Part shown: one piece after another, positions 17,167 through 26,012 of the stretch
Layout of the letters: the number at the start of each line of letters is the position of its first letter
Numbering within the stretch: the stretch's first letter is position 1
Source of the DNA: Pseudarthrobacter sp.
Lineage (GTDB): Bacteria; Actinomycetota; Actinomycetes; Actinomycetales; Micrococcaceae
Length of the DNA stretch: 64,000 nucleotides
Assembly: GCA_031178005.1 (NCBI GenBank)
Contig: JAPSJV010000010.1
Location: forward strand, 1-64,000
Reading direction: 5' to 3'
Notes under the pieces: model-generated
Database searches by the model: none
What the model was told of the DNA's origin: nothing
The model's input: the letters and a program-made list of their open reading frames with translations, nothing else
Translations under genes and position numbers: made by a program

Positions 17167-19209
17167 GTGTCCCAGCTCATCACCACAGAACTGGTCGACC
17201 TCGACCAGAACCTGGGCTCCTCGCCCGAGGCCGTGATCCGGCACCTGGCCGGCAAAGTTGCCGCCACCGGCCGCGCCACCGAAGTTGAAGGCCTCTTCGC
17301 CGACGCCTTCGCCCGCGAACAGAAGACCGCCACGGGCGTGCCCGGCGGCATCGCCATCCCGCACTGCCGCTCGGCTGCCGTCACCGTCCCCACCCTGGCC
17401 ATGGCCCGGCTCTCCAGCCCCGTGGACTTCGGTGCCAAGGACGGCCCGGCAGACCTGATCTTCTTTATCGCGGCCCCGGACGGCGCGGACCAGGAGCACC
17501 TCAAGCTGCTGTCCAAGCTGGCCCGCTCGCTGATCAAGAAGGACTTCACCGGGGCGCTGCGCAACGCAACCTCCGCAGAAGAAATCGTGGAACTTGTGAC
17601 CGCGGCGATCGGTGACGGGCCCGCGCCCAGCGCCGCCGCTGATGGGGGCCCGGGAGCGGCTTCGGGCGTCCGCGAAGCGGGCGGGGCCCCCATCAGCGGT
17701 GGCGCCCCCGCAGCCACAGGCACCAAGCGCCTCGTTGCTGTGACCGCTTGCCCTACCGGGATCGCCCACACCTACATGGCGGCTGATTCACTGGTTGCCG
17801 CAGCGCAGGAGGCCGGCGTTGACCTGCAGGTGGAGACGCAGGGTTCCTCCGGTGCCAAGCCGCTGGACCCGGCAGTCATCGCCGCTGCGGACGCCGTGAT
17901 CTTCGCGGTGGACGTGGACGTCCGCGGCAAGGAACGCTTTGCCGGCAAGCCCGTCATCACGTCCCCGGTCAAGCGCGGCATCGACGAGCCCGCCAAGATG
18001 GTCCAGGAAGCCCTGGCCGCCGCGGACAACCCCAATGCACGGCGCGTCACCGGCGGCATGGAGATAGCCGGCGAAGAAAGCGCAGGCGGTGAGCACCTCG
18101 GCCAGAAGCTGAAGAAGGCGCTGCTGACCGGCGTCAGCTACATGATTCCGTTCGTCGCCGGTGGTGGCCTGCTGATCGCCTTGGGCTTCCTGCTGGGCGG
18201 CTACAACATCACGGACATCGCGGACACCGTGGTGCTGGAGAACAACTTCGGCAACCTCCCTGAGGGCGGCCTGGCCATCTACCTGGGCGCTGTGCTGTTC
18301 AAGATCGGTGCACTGTCCATCGGCTTCCTGGTCCCGGCGCTGGCTGGCTACATCGCCTTCGGCATCGCGGACCGCCCCGGCATCGCTCCCGGCTTCACTG
18401 CCGGCGCGGTCGCGGGCTTTATGGGCGCTGGCTTCCTCGGCGGCCTGGTTGGCGGCCTGCTGGCCGGCGTCGTCGCACACTGGATCGGCACCTGGGACGT
18501 ACCCCGCTGGCTGCGCGGCCTGATGCCCGTGGTGATCATCCCGCTGCTGGCTTCCATCGTCGCCTCCGGCCTGATGTTCCTGGTCCTCGGCGGCCCCATC
18601 GCCGGACTGACCCTGGCACTGAACTCCTGGCTGTCGGGCATGACCGGCGCGTCCGCCGTCGTACTGGGCATCATCCTTGGCCTCATGATGTGCTTCGACC
18701 TCGGTGGCCCCGTCAACAAGGTTGCCTACTCGTTCGCAGTGGCCGGCTTGGGCGCCGGCAGCCTGATCGACAACCCCGCTCCCCTGCAGATCATGGCCAC
18801 CGTCATGGCGGCCGGCATGGTTCCGCCGCTGGCTATGGCACTGGCCACCACGCTGGACCGGACCCGCTTCAGCCTGGCCGAGCGCGAGAACGGCAAGGCG
18901 GCCTGGCTGCTGGGTGCATCATTCATCTCCGAAGGCGCCATCCCGTTCGCCGCCGCCGACCCGCTGCGCGTTATCCCCGCCAGCATGCTCGGTGGAGCCG
19001 TGACCGGAGCCATCGCCATGGCCGCCGGCGTCACGTCGCAGGCCCCGCACGGAGGCATCTTCGTCTTCTTCGCAATCGGCAACCTGGTGATGTTCGTTGT
19101 TTCCATCCTGGTGGGTACTGTGATTACCGCACTGGCAGTCCTGGCCCTCAAACGCTGGGCCGTCCGCCAGCCCGCTGCTACCGTGGAACCTGTTCCGGCC
19201 ACCGTCTGA
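17167..19209 (+). CDS. fruA: PTS fructose transporter subunit IIABC
   Basis: From GTG at 17167 (AAAGGA six bases upstream; TTG at 17161 would touch the ribosome-binding site), 680 residues. EIIA is residues 1-150, with the phospho-accepting His66 in GIAIPHCRS. A Gly/Ala/Pro linker spans about 152-184. EIIB follows, with Cys195 in AVTACPTGIAHTYMA. EIIC fills the rest, from about 300 on, with VSYMIPFVAGGGLLIALGFLL, FDLGGPVNKVAYSFA and ISEGAIPFAAADPLRVIP. It imports fructose as fructose-1-phosphate. The linker DNA contains a long inverted repeat (see 17636-17699). Confidence 0.93.
   Translation: MSQLITTELVDLDQNLGSSPEAVIRHLAGKVAATGRATEVEGLFADAFAREQKTATGVPGGIAIPHCRSAAVTVPTLAMARLSSPVDFGAKDGPADLIFFIAAPDGADQEHLKLLSKLARSLIKKDFTGALRNATSAEEIVELVTAAIGDGPAPSAAADGGPGAASGVREAGGAPISGGAPAATGTKRLVAVTACPTGIAHTYMAADSLVAAAQEAGVDLQVETQGSSGAKPLDPAVIAAADAVIFAVDVDVRGKERFAGKPVITSPVKRGIDEPAKMVQEALAAADNPNARRVTGGMEIAGEESAGGEHLGQKLKKALLTGVSYMIPFVAGGGLLIALGFLLGGYNITDIADTVVLENNFGNLPEGGLAIYLGAVLFKIGALSIGFLVPALAGYIAFGIADRPGIAPGFTAGAVAGFMGAGFLGGLVGGLLAGVVAHWIGTWDVPRWLRGLMPVVIIPLLASIVASGLMFLVLGGPIAGLTLALNSWLSGMTGASAVVLGIILGLMMCFDLGGPVNKVAYSFAVAGLGAGSLIDNPAPLQIMATVMAAGMVPPLAMALATTLDRTRFSLAERENGKAAWLLGASFISEGAIPFAAADPLRVIPASMLGGAVTGAIAMAAGVTSQAPHGGIFVFFAIGNLVMFVVSILVGTVITALAVLALKRWAVRQPAATVEPVPATV
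17636..17699. repeat. Inverted repeat inside fruA at the IIA-IIB linker
   Basis: A perfect 16-bp inverted repeat: CCGCTGATGGGGGCCC at 17636-17651 and its complement at 17684-17699. Inside it is a second 6-bp stem (GCTTCG at 17659-17664, CGAAGC at 17673-17678). The whole region encodes the flexible linker, where protein constraint is low. Confidence 0.8.
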
Positions 19210-19293
19210 CCAGGCCCTGGCAGGCCACGCACGTTCCACCCGCTGTAACCCGCTTTTCGCACAGCTTTTCGCACAAATGAAGGAGCCCCCACC

Positions 19294-19572
19294 ATGTCCG
19301 AACGCACCGCAACCGTTGCCAGCCGCGTAGGCCTGCACGCCCGTCCGGCCGCCATCTTCGCCGAAGCCGCCGGCGAATTCGATCTGGACATCACCATTGC
19401 CCGCGAAGGGGAGCCGGCCGACGAAGCCATGGACGCTGCCAGCATCCTCTCCCTGATGAGCCTGGGCGCCTCGCATGGTGACGTTGTGGTGCTTCGGGCC
19501 GAGGGCGACGGCGCGGACGCAGCCCTCGACCGCCTGGTCCAGATCCTCGAAACGGACCACGACGCCGAGTAG
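19294..19572 (+). CDS. ptsH: Phosphocarrier protein HPr
   Basis: A 92-residue protein with the HPr active-site motif VGLHARPAA (His15, phosphorylated by enzyme I) and the second conserved region ASILSLMSLGASHGD, whose Ser50 matches the regulatory serine. The Glu/Asp-rich end is normal. It lies 84 bp after fruA on the same strand and gives its phosphate to FruA. AAGGAGCC lies seven bases upstream of the ATG. No enzyme I gene is present in the window. Confidence 0.93.
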   Translation: MSERTATVASRVGLHARPAAIFAEAAGEFDLDITIAREGEPADEAMDAASILSLMSLGASHGDVVVLRAEGDGADAALDRLVQILETDHDAE

Positions 19573-19646
19573 TCACCTCGGGACCTCCGGCCCCGGGAGC
19601 TCTTGGGCCCGGCGCCTGGAGTCCGCCCCGGGAACCGGGGAACCTT

Positions 19647-19682
19647 CCAGTGGCCGGCACCTGCAATGGTGCCGGCCACTGG
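19647..19682 (+). terminator. Terminator hairpin after the fructose operon
   Basis: A 15-bp perfect stem (CCAGTGGCCGGCACC with its complement) around a six-base loop TGCAAT. It lies 75 bp after the ptsH stop. No clear T-run. Confidence 0.7.
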
Positions 19683-19781
19683 CCGTTAACCGGACGTTGT
19701 CAGGACAGCCACTTCCACCGCCTACGGTCCAGTATGACCACGGCCGGATACGGCCTGACCAGCAACGGAGCATAGGAACAA

Positions 19782-20963
19782 ATGGAAAAGATTCAAGGGG
19801 CCGGTTTCAGCAGGCGGACGGCACTGGCTGCTGCAGGGACATTGGGAGCGCTGGGCATTGGCCTGTCGGCCGGAACGCCGGCGTTCGCCAAGCCCGGGCC
19901 CAAGCCGCAGAAGCCGGTCCTGGGTTTCCGGCCCGACGGCGGGTTCAAAGTGGTCCAGTTCAATGACACCCAGGACGACGAGCGGACGGACCGGCGGACG
20001 ATCGAGCTTATGGACGGCGTCCTTGATGCCGAGAAGCCCGACTTTGTAGTGATCAACGGCGACGTCATCAACGGCGGCTGCGACACTGAGCTCGAGGTGA
20101 AGCAGGCTCTGAACCACGTGGTCCGGCCGATGGAAAGCCGCAAGATCCCCTGGGCCGTGACGTTCGGAAACCACGACGAAGACTCCGCCCAGCGGACCGG
20201 GATGACCGAAGACCGAATGCTGGCATTCCTGCAGAGCTACGAATTCAACCTGAATGCGGATTCCGTCCCGGGACTGACCGGAACTTCAAACACCCAACTG
20301 CTGGTGCAGTCCTCGCGCTCCAAGGACCCGGTGTTCGGACTCTGGCTGATCGACACGGGACGGTATGCACCGGACGCCATAAACGGCCAGGACTTCGCGG
20401 GCTACCCGGACTGGGACTGGGTACGGATGGATCAGGTCACCTGGTACCGCAACCTGTCCATCGCCACGGAGCAGAAGTACGGAAAGAAGGTCCCGTCACT
20501 CATGTGGGGCCACATCGCCCTGCATGAGCACCGCAACATGTGGTTCGCCAGCATCGATTCCCGCACCGACGCGGACCACAATCGCGCGGTTGCGAAGCAC
20601 AAGATTGTTGGCGAGCGCAACGAGGACGAGTGCCCGGGCCCGTTCAACTCAGGCCTGTTCAACGCGTTCCTGGAGCGCGGCGACGTCCGCGGCTACTTCG
20701 TGGGACATGACCACGTGAACACCTACGTGGGCGACTACTACGGCGTGCAGCTGGGCTACGCGCCCGGAACAGGCTTCGGCGCCTACGGGCTGTCCGGCGC
20801 CGAGCGGAACCGCCTCCGCGGGGCACGCGTGTTTGAACTGAGCGAGGACCACCCCGGCATCTACAAGGACACCCGGCTGGTGTTCGCCAAGGACCTGGGC
20901 ATCGACCTCACGGCGAACGACCAGCCGATCGAGCCGCTCCCACTGACCCCGCCGCAGCAGTAA
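19782..20963 (+). CDS. Tat-exported calcineurin-like metallophosphoesterase
   Basis: A 393-residue protein with a twin-arginine signal peptide (FSRRTALAAAGTLGALG, cleavage likely after GTPAFA). The metallophosphoesterase motifs are in order: VVQFNDTQDD, VVINGDVINGG, VTFGNHDED, WGHIALHEH and YFVGHDHVN. FNDTQ replaces the usual DxH first motif with Asn-Asp-Thr, as in the purple-acid-phosphatase-like (Dcr2-type) group. It probably hydrolyses a phosphoester outside the membrane. It is monocistronic, with a hairpin directly after it. Confidence 0.9.
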   Translation: MEKIQGAGFSRRTALAAAGTLGALGIGLSAGTPAFAKPGPKPQKPVLGFRPDGGFKVVQFNDTQDDERTDRRTIELMDGVLDAEKPDFVVINGDVINGGCDTELEVKQALNHVVRPMESRKIPWAVTFGNHDEDSAQRTGMTEDRMLAFLQSYEFNLNADSVPGLTGTSNTQLLVQSSRSKDPVFGLWLIDTGRYAPDAINGQDFAGYPDWDWVRMDQVTWYRNLSIATEQKYGKKVPSLMWGHIALHEHRNMWFASIDSRTDADHNRAVAKHKIVGERNEDECPGPFNSGLFNAFLERGDVRGYFVGHDHVNTYVGDYYGVQLGYAPGTGFGAYGLSGAERNRLRGARVFELSEDHPGIYKDTRLVFAKDLGIDLTANDQPIEPLPLTPPQQ

Positions 20964-20980
20964 CCGGCAGTAACAGCGTC

Positions 20981-21022
20981 AGCCGGGTGCCGCCGTCGGA
21001 TGTACGACGACGGCACCCGGCT
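20981..21022 (+). terminator. Terminator hairpin after the phosphoesterase gene
   Basis: AGCCGGGTGCCG at 20981-20992 pairs with CGGCACCCGGCT at 21011-21022, with an additional CGTCG/CGACG pairing inside and a small loop. It begins 17 bases after the stop codon. Confidence 0.75.
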
Positions 21023-21090
21023 TAGGCAGCCATCCGCGCCGAGCGGGCCACGCACTTCGCGGAAACCCTGAACAGTGGAAGGATCGAGCC

Positions 21091-21747
21091 ATGGCGACAG
21101 TGCAGAATGACCACCTGTGGGCGTTGGCCCACGAAGAGCGGGCCGCACTGGCGGAGGATCTGTCCAACATCAGCGCGGAGCAGTGGCGGCATCACACACT
21201 GTGTGGGGAGTGGAACGTCGAGCAGGTCCTCGCGCACCTTACGGCGGCGGCCAGCTTGAATCAGTGGCAGTGGATCGGCAGCATCTTCAGGGCCCGGTTC
21301 CGTCCCGACGTGCACAACCAGCGGGCGCTCGTTGCGCATCTTGGGAAGACCCCTGGCGAGACGCTCGATCGCTTCCGGAAGATCATCGCCAGCACCACGG
21401 CACCTTCCGGGCACACGCCGGCCTACCTCGGCGAGGTGGTGGTTCACGCCCAGGACATCCGGCAGCCCCTCGGGATCACCCGGACTCCTGCCGTTGAAGC
21501 GCTCACTCCGGTGGCCGCGTTCTTCCTGGCGAACAACTTCACCGTCAACAGCCGCTCATACGTCGCGGGCCTGCAATTGAAAGCCGACGATGGTCCCTTC
21601 ACGGCAGGCACGGGCCCCTTGGTCACGGGATCCACCCTCGCCCTGGTGATGAGCATGGCCGGCCGGCCTGTATACCTTGACCAGCTGGCAGGCCCGGGCC
21701 TGCCCACCCTGCGGCAGCGTCTCGAAGGATCCAAGGCCTGGGGATAG
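21091..21747 (+). CDS. Mycothiol-dependent maleylpyruvate isomerase-family (DinB-fold) protein
   Basis: A 218-residue protein with the actinobacterial MDMPI/DinB pattern: LWALAHEERAALAEDLSNIS, then WRHHTLCGEWNVEQVLAHLTAAA with the metal-binding His of the first helix, and the second-half EVVVHAQDIRQPLGI motif with a further metal His. Such proteins bind a divalent metal and often use mycothiol as a cofactor; the actual reaction here is unknown. GGAAGGA lies seven bases before the ATG. It stands alone and converges on ku. Confidence 0.8.
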   Translation: MATVQNDHLWALAHEERAALAEDLSNISAEQWRHHTLCGEWNVEQVLAHLTAAASLNQWQWIGSIFRARFRPDVHNQRALVAHLGKTPGETLDRFRKIIASTTAPSGHTPAYLGEVVVHAQDIRQPLGITRTPAVEALTPVAAFFLANNFTVNSRSYVAGLQLKADDGPFTAGTGPLVTGSTLALVMSMAGRPVYLDQLAGPGLPTLRQRLEGSKAWG

Positions 21748-21755
21748 CCAACAAG

Positions 21756-21815
21756 AGCGGCCGTGACCCGCAGGAGCGGTGTTGGCCAGCACCGGTCTTG
21801 CGGGCCAAGGCCGCT
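21756..21815. terminator. Bidirectional terminator hairpin between convergent genes
   Basis: AGCGGCCGTGACCCGCA (21756-21772) pairs, with two or three mismatches, with TGCGGGCCAAGGCCGCT (21799-21815) around a GC-rich loop. It lies between the DinB-fold gene and the end of ku. Confidence 0.55.
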
Positions 21816-21873
21816 TATGCCGAACTGAAGCTGGCCCGACGAAGTTCTGAACGGACGACGGCGGCTGCCGGAC

Positions 21874-22962
21874 CTACGCGCCTTTCCGCGCCCGGGTGCC
21901 TGTGGACTTAGCCGTGGTGGACTTTTCCGCGCTGGACTTGGACGCCGCGGACTTCGCGGCCGTGGACTTCGCCGTGCTGGACTTCGCGGCAGGCTTCCGC
22001 GCAGGAGCCTTCGAACCGGCGTCGTCCTTCCCGTCAGTGTCCTTGGCGGCACTCTTGGCACCAGAGGACCGGGTGCTGCGGCTCTTGGCAGGCGCCTTCT
22101 TTGCGGCACCCGAGCCGGTGTCGGCGTCGTCCGCTTCTTCCTCGTCAGAACCGGATTTGGAGCCGGAACCGGAAGCCTTGCCCCGCTTTTTATCCAGGCT
22201 GCGTTTGAGGGCCTCCATCAGGTCGATGACTTCGCCCTTGCTCTCGCCTTCCTCGACGCCGAATGTATCCTCGGTGTCCAGGGCGTCGCCCTTCTCCAGC
22301 TTGGCCTCGATGAGCTGGCGGAGCTGGACCTGGTATTCGTCGGTGAATTGCTCGGGCTCAAAGTCCGCGGCCATGGATTCCACCAGCGCCGCGGACATGT
22401 CCCGTTCCTGGGCGGAGATCTTGATGGAGGTGTCCAGGGAAGGAAAGTCCACCTCACGCACCTCGTCGTGCCACAGGAGGGCCTGCAGCACCAGGACGTC
22501 GTCCTTGATCCGCAGCGCGCCCAGGCGGGTCTTCTCCCGCAGGGCAAACTGGACAATCGCCACCCGGTCAGTGTCCTCCAGCGCGCTCCGCAGCAGCACA
22601 TAGGCCTTGGGCGATTTCGAATCGGGTTCCAGGTAGTAGCTCTTCTCGAACGTCATGGGGTCCAGCTGCTCCGAGGGGACAAACTGCACCACCTCGATCT
22701 CGTGTGAGTTCTCCGCCGGGATGGACTTCAGTTCTTCCTTGCTCAGTACCACCGTGCGGCCATCGTCCTCGTAGGCCTTCTCGATGTCCGAGTAGTCCAC
22801 CACCTGGCTGCAGACCTCGCAACGGCGCTGGTAGCGGATCCTTCCGCCGTCGGCATTGTGGACTTGGTGCAGACTGATGTCATGATCCTCAGTGGCGCTG
22901 TAGACCTTGACGGGCACATTGACCAGCCCGAACGCGATGGCACCTTTCCAGATGGCTCTCAT
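21874..22962 (-). CDS. ku: Non-homologous end-joining protein Ku
   Basis: A 362-residue protein. The bacterial Ku core occupies about residues 1-255: MRAIWKGAIAFGLVNVPVKVYSATEDHD, RCEVCSQVV and EIVQFVPxxQxDP-like EVVQFVPSEQLDPMTF. It ends with the minimal bridging region KGEVIDLMEALKRSL. A long Lys/Ala/Ser-rich tail follows (about residues 285-362) made of KSTAAKSAASKSSAEKST-type repeats, like the extended DNA-binding C-termini of mycobacterial Ku. It forms a homodimeric ring on DNA ends and recruits LigD, encoded divergently 40 bp away. Confidence 0.95.
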   Translation of the reverse strand: MRAIWKGAIAFGLVNVPVKVYSATEDHDISLHQVHNADGGRIRYQRRCEVCSQVVDYSDIEKAYEDDGRTVVLSKEELKSIPAENSHEIEVVQFVPSEQLDPMTFEKSYYLEPDSKSPKAYVLLRSALEDTDRVAIVQFALREKTRLGALRIKDDVLVLQALLWHDEVREVDFPSLDTSIKISAQERDMSAALVESMAADFEPEQFTDEYQVQLRQLIEAKLEKGDALDTEDTFGVEEGESKGEVIDLMEALKRSLDKKRGKASGSGSKSGSDEEEADDADTGSGAAKKAPAKSRSTRSSGAKSAAKDTDGKDDAGSKAPARKPAAKSSTAKSTAAKSAASKSSAEKSTTAKSTGTRARKGA

Positions 22963-23002
22963 CCCTCAAGTGAACATCAGCTTGGCCAGAAGGTGAAGAC
23001 CC

Positions 23003-25606
23003 ATGGCCGGTCCTAGGGAACGTGTCCGCGTTGCAGGGCGCGAATTGACCCTGACCAGCCTGGACAGGGTGTTCTATCCGGAGACCGGCACCACCAAGGC
23101 AGATGTGCTGGCCTATTACGCGTCCGTGGCGCACGTCCTTATCCCTGCGGCCGCCGGCCGGCCGGCCACCCGGAAGCGCTGGGTGCACGGCGTAGGGACC
23201 CCTGAGAAGCCCGGCCAGATGTTCTTCCAGAAGAACCTGGACGAGTCCACACCCGGCTGGGTCCCGCGTGCCGCCATCACGCACAAGGAACGCACCATCC
23301 ACTATCCGATGGTCAATGATCCCGCCACGCTGACCTGGTTCGGCCAGATCGGCTCGCTGGAAATCCACGTGCCGCAGTGGCGGGTGGACTCGCACGGAAA
23401 TTCGCTGCCACCGGACCGGCTGGTGCTGGACCTGGACCCCGGCCCCGGCGCAGGGCTTCCGGAATGTGTGGAGGTGGCGCTGCTGGCGCGGACCATCCTG
23501 CAGGACGTTGGCCTGGATCCGGTCCCGGTCACCAGCGGCAGCAAGGGCATCCACCTGTACGCCAAGCTGGACAGCAACCAGAGCTCGGACCAGATCTCCG
23601 CGTTCGCCCATGAACTGGCCCGGGCGCTGGAGTCCGACCACCCCGACCTGGCCGTCAGCGACATGAAAAAGACGCTCCGCCGCGGCAAGGTGCTGGTGGA
23701 CTGGAGCCAGAACAACGCCGCCAAAACCACCATCGTCCCGTATTCGCTGCGCGGCAAGCTGACGCCGACCGTCGCCGCTCCCCGGACGTGGGCGGAGCTG
23801 GAGGCCGGGGACTTGGAGCAACTGGACTACCGGGAAGTCATGGAGCGTGTAGAGGCGGGCGAGGATCCGTTTGCGCCGATCTCCGGAGCCGGCGGGGCTG
23901 ACTCCGGAGACGGGGACGGAGACGGGACCGACGGCGGCGACAACCCTCGGCTGGCCAAATACCGCTCCATGCGCGATCCGGCCAAAACTCCCGAGCCCTT
24001 CACCGGTACTCCCGACGAACTGGTTGGCGAGAACCGGACGTTCGTTATCCAGGAACACCATGCAAGCCGGCTGCACTACGACTTGCGGCTGGAACACGAC
24101 GGCGTGCTGGTCTCCTGGGCAATTCCCAAAGGGGTCCCGGAAACCGCGGACAAGAACCACCTCGCGGTCCAGACTGAGGACCACCCGCTCGATTACGCCA
24201 CGTTCGAGGGCACCATTCCCAAGGGCGAGTACGGCGCCGGCGAGATGACCATCTGGGACCACGGCACCTACGAGACCCACAAATGGATCAACGGCAAGGA
24301 GGTGATTGTCACCCTCACAGGGGCCGACGGCGGCGGGCTGGGCGGGACGCGGAAGTTCGCCTTGATCAGGACCGGCGGCAGCGACGGTAAGGACCAGTGG
24401 CTGATCCACCTGATGGAGAAGGAATCGCACCGCTACCCGAAACACCGGCCTGATGCCGACCCGGAGGACCTGGCAGGTGTGGGCGAGGACCCGGAACCCG
24501 AGAATCACGAAGCGAAAGACAGCACCCCCGGGTCCCCCGTGCCTGGTCCCGACGCTGAACCCAACGAGCCTAAGTCCCAGGAGTCTGAGCCCCAGGAAGT
24601 GGTGTCGCAGGAACCCCGGTCCCAGGAGCCGCCGTCGTCCACGGATTACCTGCCCATGATGGCTACCTCCGGAACCACAGGGGACCTGGGCGGCAGCGAC
24701 TGGCAGTTTGAGCTGAAGTGGGACGGCGTCCGGGCCATCATCATCGGCGGCGGCGGAAGGGTGCGCATTTTCAGCCGCAACGGCATCGACGTTTCCGCGA
24801 CCTACCCGGAGTTCACCGACCCCGCACTCTGGCCGGACCGGGCGTTTGCCGCTGATGGCGAGATCGTCGCCGTCGGGCCTTCCGGGAAACCCGACTTTGG
24901 GCTGCTGCAGGGCAGGATGAAACTGACCAGGCCCGGCGACGTCCGGAAGGCGCAACGCAACATTCCCGTGCGGCTGATGCTGTTTGACCTGCTGAACGAC
25001 GGCGGCGCCGATCTGCGTGCCTTGCCTTTGCGCCGGCGTCGGGCCCGGTTGGAGACGTTCTTCGGGGAAGCCGGCGAATCCCTTTCCGGGGTCTCGATCG
25101 AGCTGTCCCCCGTGCTGGACGAGGACGTTGAAGACCTGTTGGAAAGCGCCGGCGAGCTGGGTTTGGAGGGGATCATGGCCAAGCGCTCGGACACCCGCTA
25201 CGTCAGCGGCCAGCGCACCCGGACGTGGATCAAGCTCAAGCTGGAGCAGACCCAGGAAGTGGTGGTGGGGGGCTGGCGCACCGGCAAAGGCGGACGCGCG
25301 AGCACTGTGGGATCGCTGCTGCTGGGCATCCCGGACGGTGACGATCTGAGGTACGTGGGCCGGGTGGGCAGCGGCTTCAGCGGGCGCGAACTGACGGAAA
25401 TCAAGGAAAAGATGGCGAAGCTGGCCCGCAAGACCTCACCGTTCCATGATGTTCCGGCCGAGGACGCCTCCGACGCGCACTGGGTGAAGCCGGAGCTGGT
25501 GGGCGAGGTGACGTTCGGCGAATGGACGGAATCGGGGCGGCTGCGGCACCCCGTCTGGCGAGGATGGCGGGTGGATAAAAGGCCCGACGACGTGGTGCCC
25601 GAGTGA
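23003..25606 (+). CDS. ligD: Multifunctional ATP-dependent DNA ligase LigD (polymerase - phosphoesterase - ligase)
   Basis: An 867-residue protein with all three NHEJ activities in the mycobacterial order. The primase-polymerase domain is about residues 1-290 (FYPETGTTKADVLAYY, VLDLDPGPGAG catalytic acids, PVTSGSKGIHLYAKL). The 3'-phosphoesterase domain is about 330-480 (FVIQEHHASRLHYDLRLEHD). The ligase domain is about 555-867, with nucleotidyl Lys572 in ELKWDGVRAI, then EGIMAKRSDTRY and WIKLKLE. A Glu/Pro/Ser-rich linker with SQE repeats (residues about 500-550) precedes the ligase. GAAGGTGA precedes the ATG. It repairs double-strand breaks with Ku. Confidence 0.95.
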   Translation: MAGPRERVRVAGRELTLTSLDRVFYPETGTTKADVLAYYASVAHVLIPAAAGRPATRKRWVHGVGTPEKPGQMFFQKNLDESTPGWVPRAAITHKERTIHYPMVNDPATLTWFGQIGSLEIHVPQWRVDSHGNSLPPDRLVLDLDPGPGAGLPECVEVALLARTILQDVGLDPVPVTSGSKGIHLYAKLDSNQSSDQISAFAHELARALESDHPDLAVSDMKKTLRRGKVLVDWSQNNAAKTTIVPYSLRGKLTPTVAAPRTWAELEAGDLEQLDYREVMERVEAGEDPFAPISGAGGADSGDGDGDGTDGGDNPRLAKYRSMRDPAKTPEPFTGTPDELVGENRTFVIQEHHASRLHYDLRLEHDGVLVSWAIPKGVPETADKNHLAVQTEDHPLDYATFEGTIPKGEYGAGEMTIWDHGTYETHKWINGKEVIVTLTGADGGGLGGTRKFALIRTGGSDGKDQWLIHLMEKESHRYPKHRPDADPEDLAGVGEDPEPENHEAKDSTPGSPVPGPDAEPNEPKSQESEPQEVVSQEPRSQEPPSSTDYLPMMATSGTTGDLGGSDWQFELKWDGVRAIIIGGGGRVRIFSRNGIDVSATYPEFTDPALWPDRAFAADGEIVAVGPSGKPDFGLLQGRMKLTRPGDVRKAQRNIPVRLMLFDLLNDGGADLRALPLRRRRARLETFFGEAGESLSGVSIELSPVLDEDVEDLLESAGELGLEGIMAKRSDTRYVSGQRTRTWIKLKLEQTQEVVVGGWRTGKGGRASTVGSLLLGIPDGDDLRYVGRVGSGFSGRELTEIKEKMAKLARKTSPFHDVPAEDASDAHWVKPELVGEVTFGEWTESGRLRHPVWRGWRVDKRPDDVVPE

Positions 25607-25647
25607 TGAGCCACCCCCGGCCCGCCAAACCGCCCCACTCGCTGGAA

Positions 25648-25687
25648 CGGTGCGGGGACGCCGTAGCGCTACGGCGTCCCCGCACCG
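25648..25687. terminator. 40-bp perfect palindrome after ligD, probable bidirectional terminator
   Basis: Bases 25648-25667 (CGGTGCGGGGACGCCGTAGC) are followed immediately by their exact reverse complement to 25687, leaving no unpaired loop apart from the central AGCGCT. It lies between the convergent ligD and the small gene at 25730. The stem is longer than a terminator needs and could extrude as a cruciform. Confidence 0.75.
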
Positions 25688-25729
25688 GTCGGGCGAGTTG
25701 GCGGAAGGCGAGCGGACAGAGTAAGCCCT

Positions 25730-25996
25730 CTAGCTTGAGTGCTTCATCTGCGGCCGCCTGGTCCTGTGCACTGCGTTAACGGCCGCTTCATGGCCCGTCC
25801 TGCTGTGCGCAACGAACTGATCGTGGCCATGCTCGTGGCGGTGCCGCTTGGCGTCACCATTGGCAACAGCCGCACGGGGCTGGTTCAAGCCGCCGGCCTG
25901 TACGGGCGGGGCCGCGGCCATCTGGGCCTTCATTGATTCAGCCAGATGCCGGGCGAGCTCCGGATCGAGGTTTCCTCCGGGTGTGTTCGTAGCCAT
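25730..25996 (-). CDS. Small protein of unknown function
   Basis: An 88-residue protein with a clear ribosome-binding site (GGAAGGAAG, ending about four bases before the ATG). The N-terminal half (NLDPELARHLAESMKAQMAA) looks like a folded helix. The second half is basic and His-rich (DAKRHRHEHGHDQFVAHS). No family is recognised. It lies downstream of the gene at 26093 on the same strand, separated by 15-bp tandem repeats, and its end faces ligD. Confidence 0.6.
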   Translation of the reverse strand: MATNTPGGNLDPELARHLAESMKAQMAAAPPVQAGGLNQPRAAVANGDAKRHRHEHGHDQFVAHSRTGHEAAVNAVHRTRRPQMKHSS

Positions 25997-26012
25997 GGTT
26001 CTTCCTTCCTCT

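Noticed and set aside
22889-24955. 688-residue minus-strand open frame antisense to ligD
   Set aside because: The plus strand encodes a complete LigD with all motifs; the antisense frame has no recognisable domain and arises from high third-position GC.
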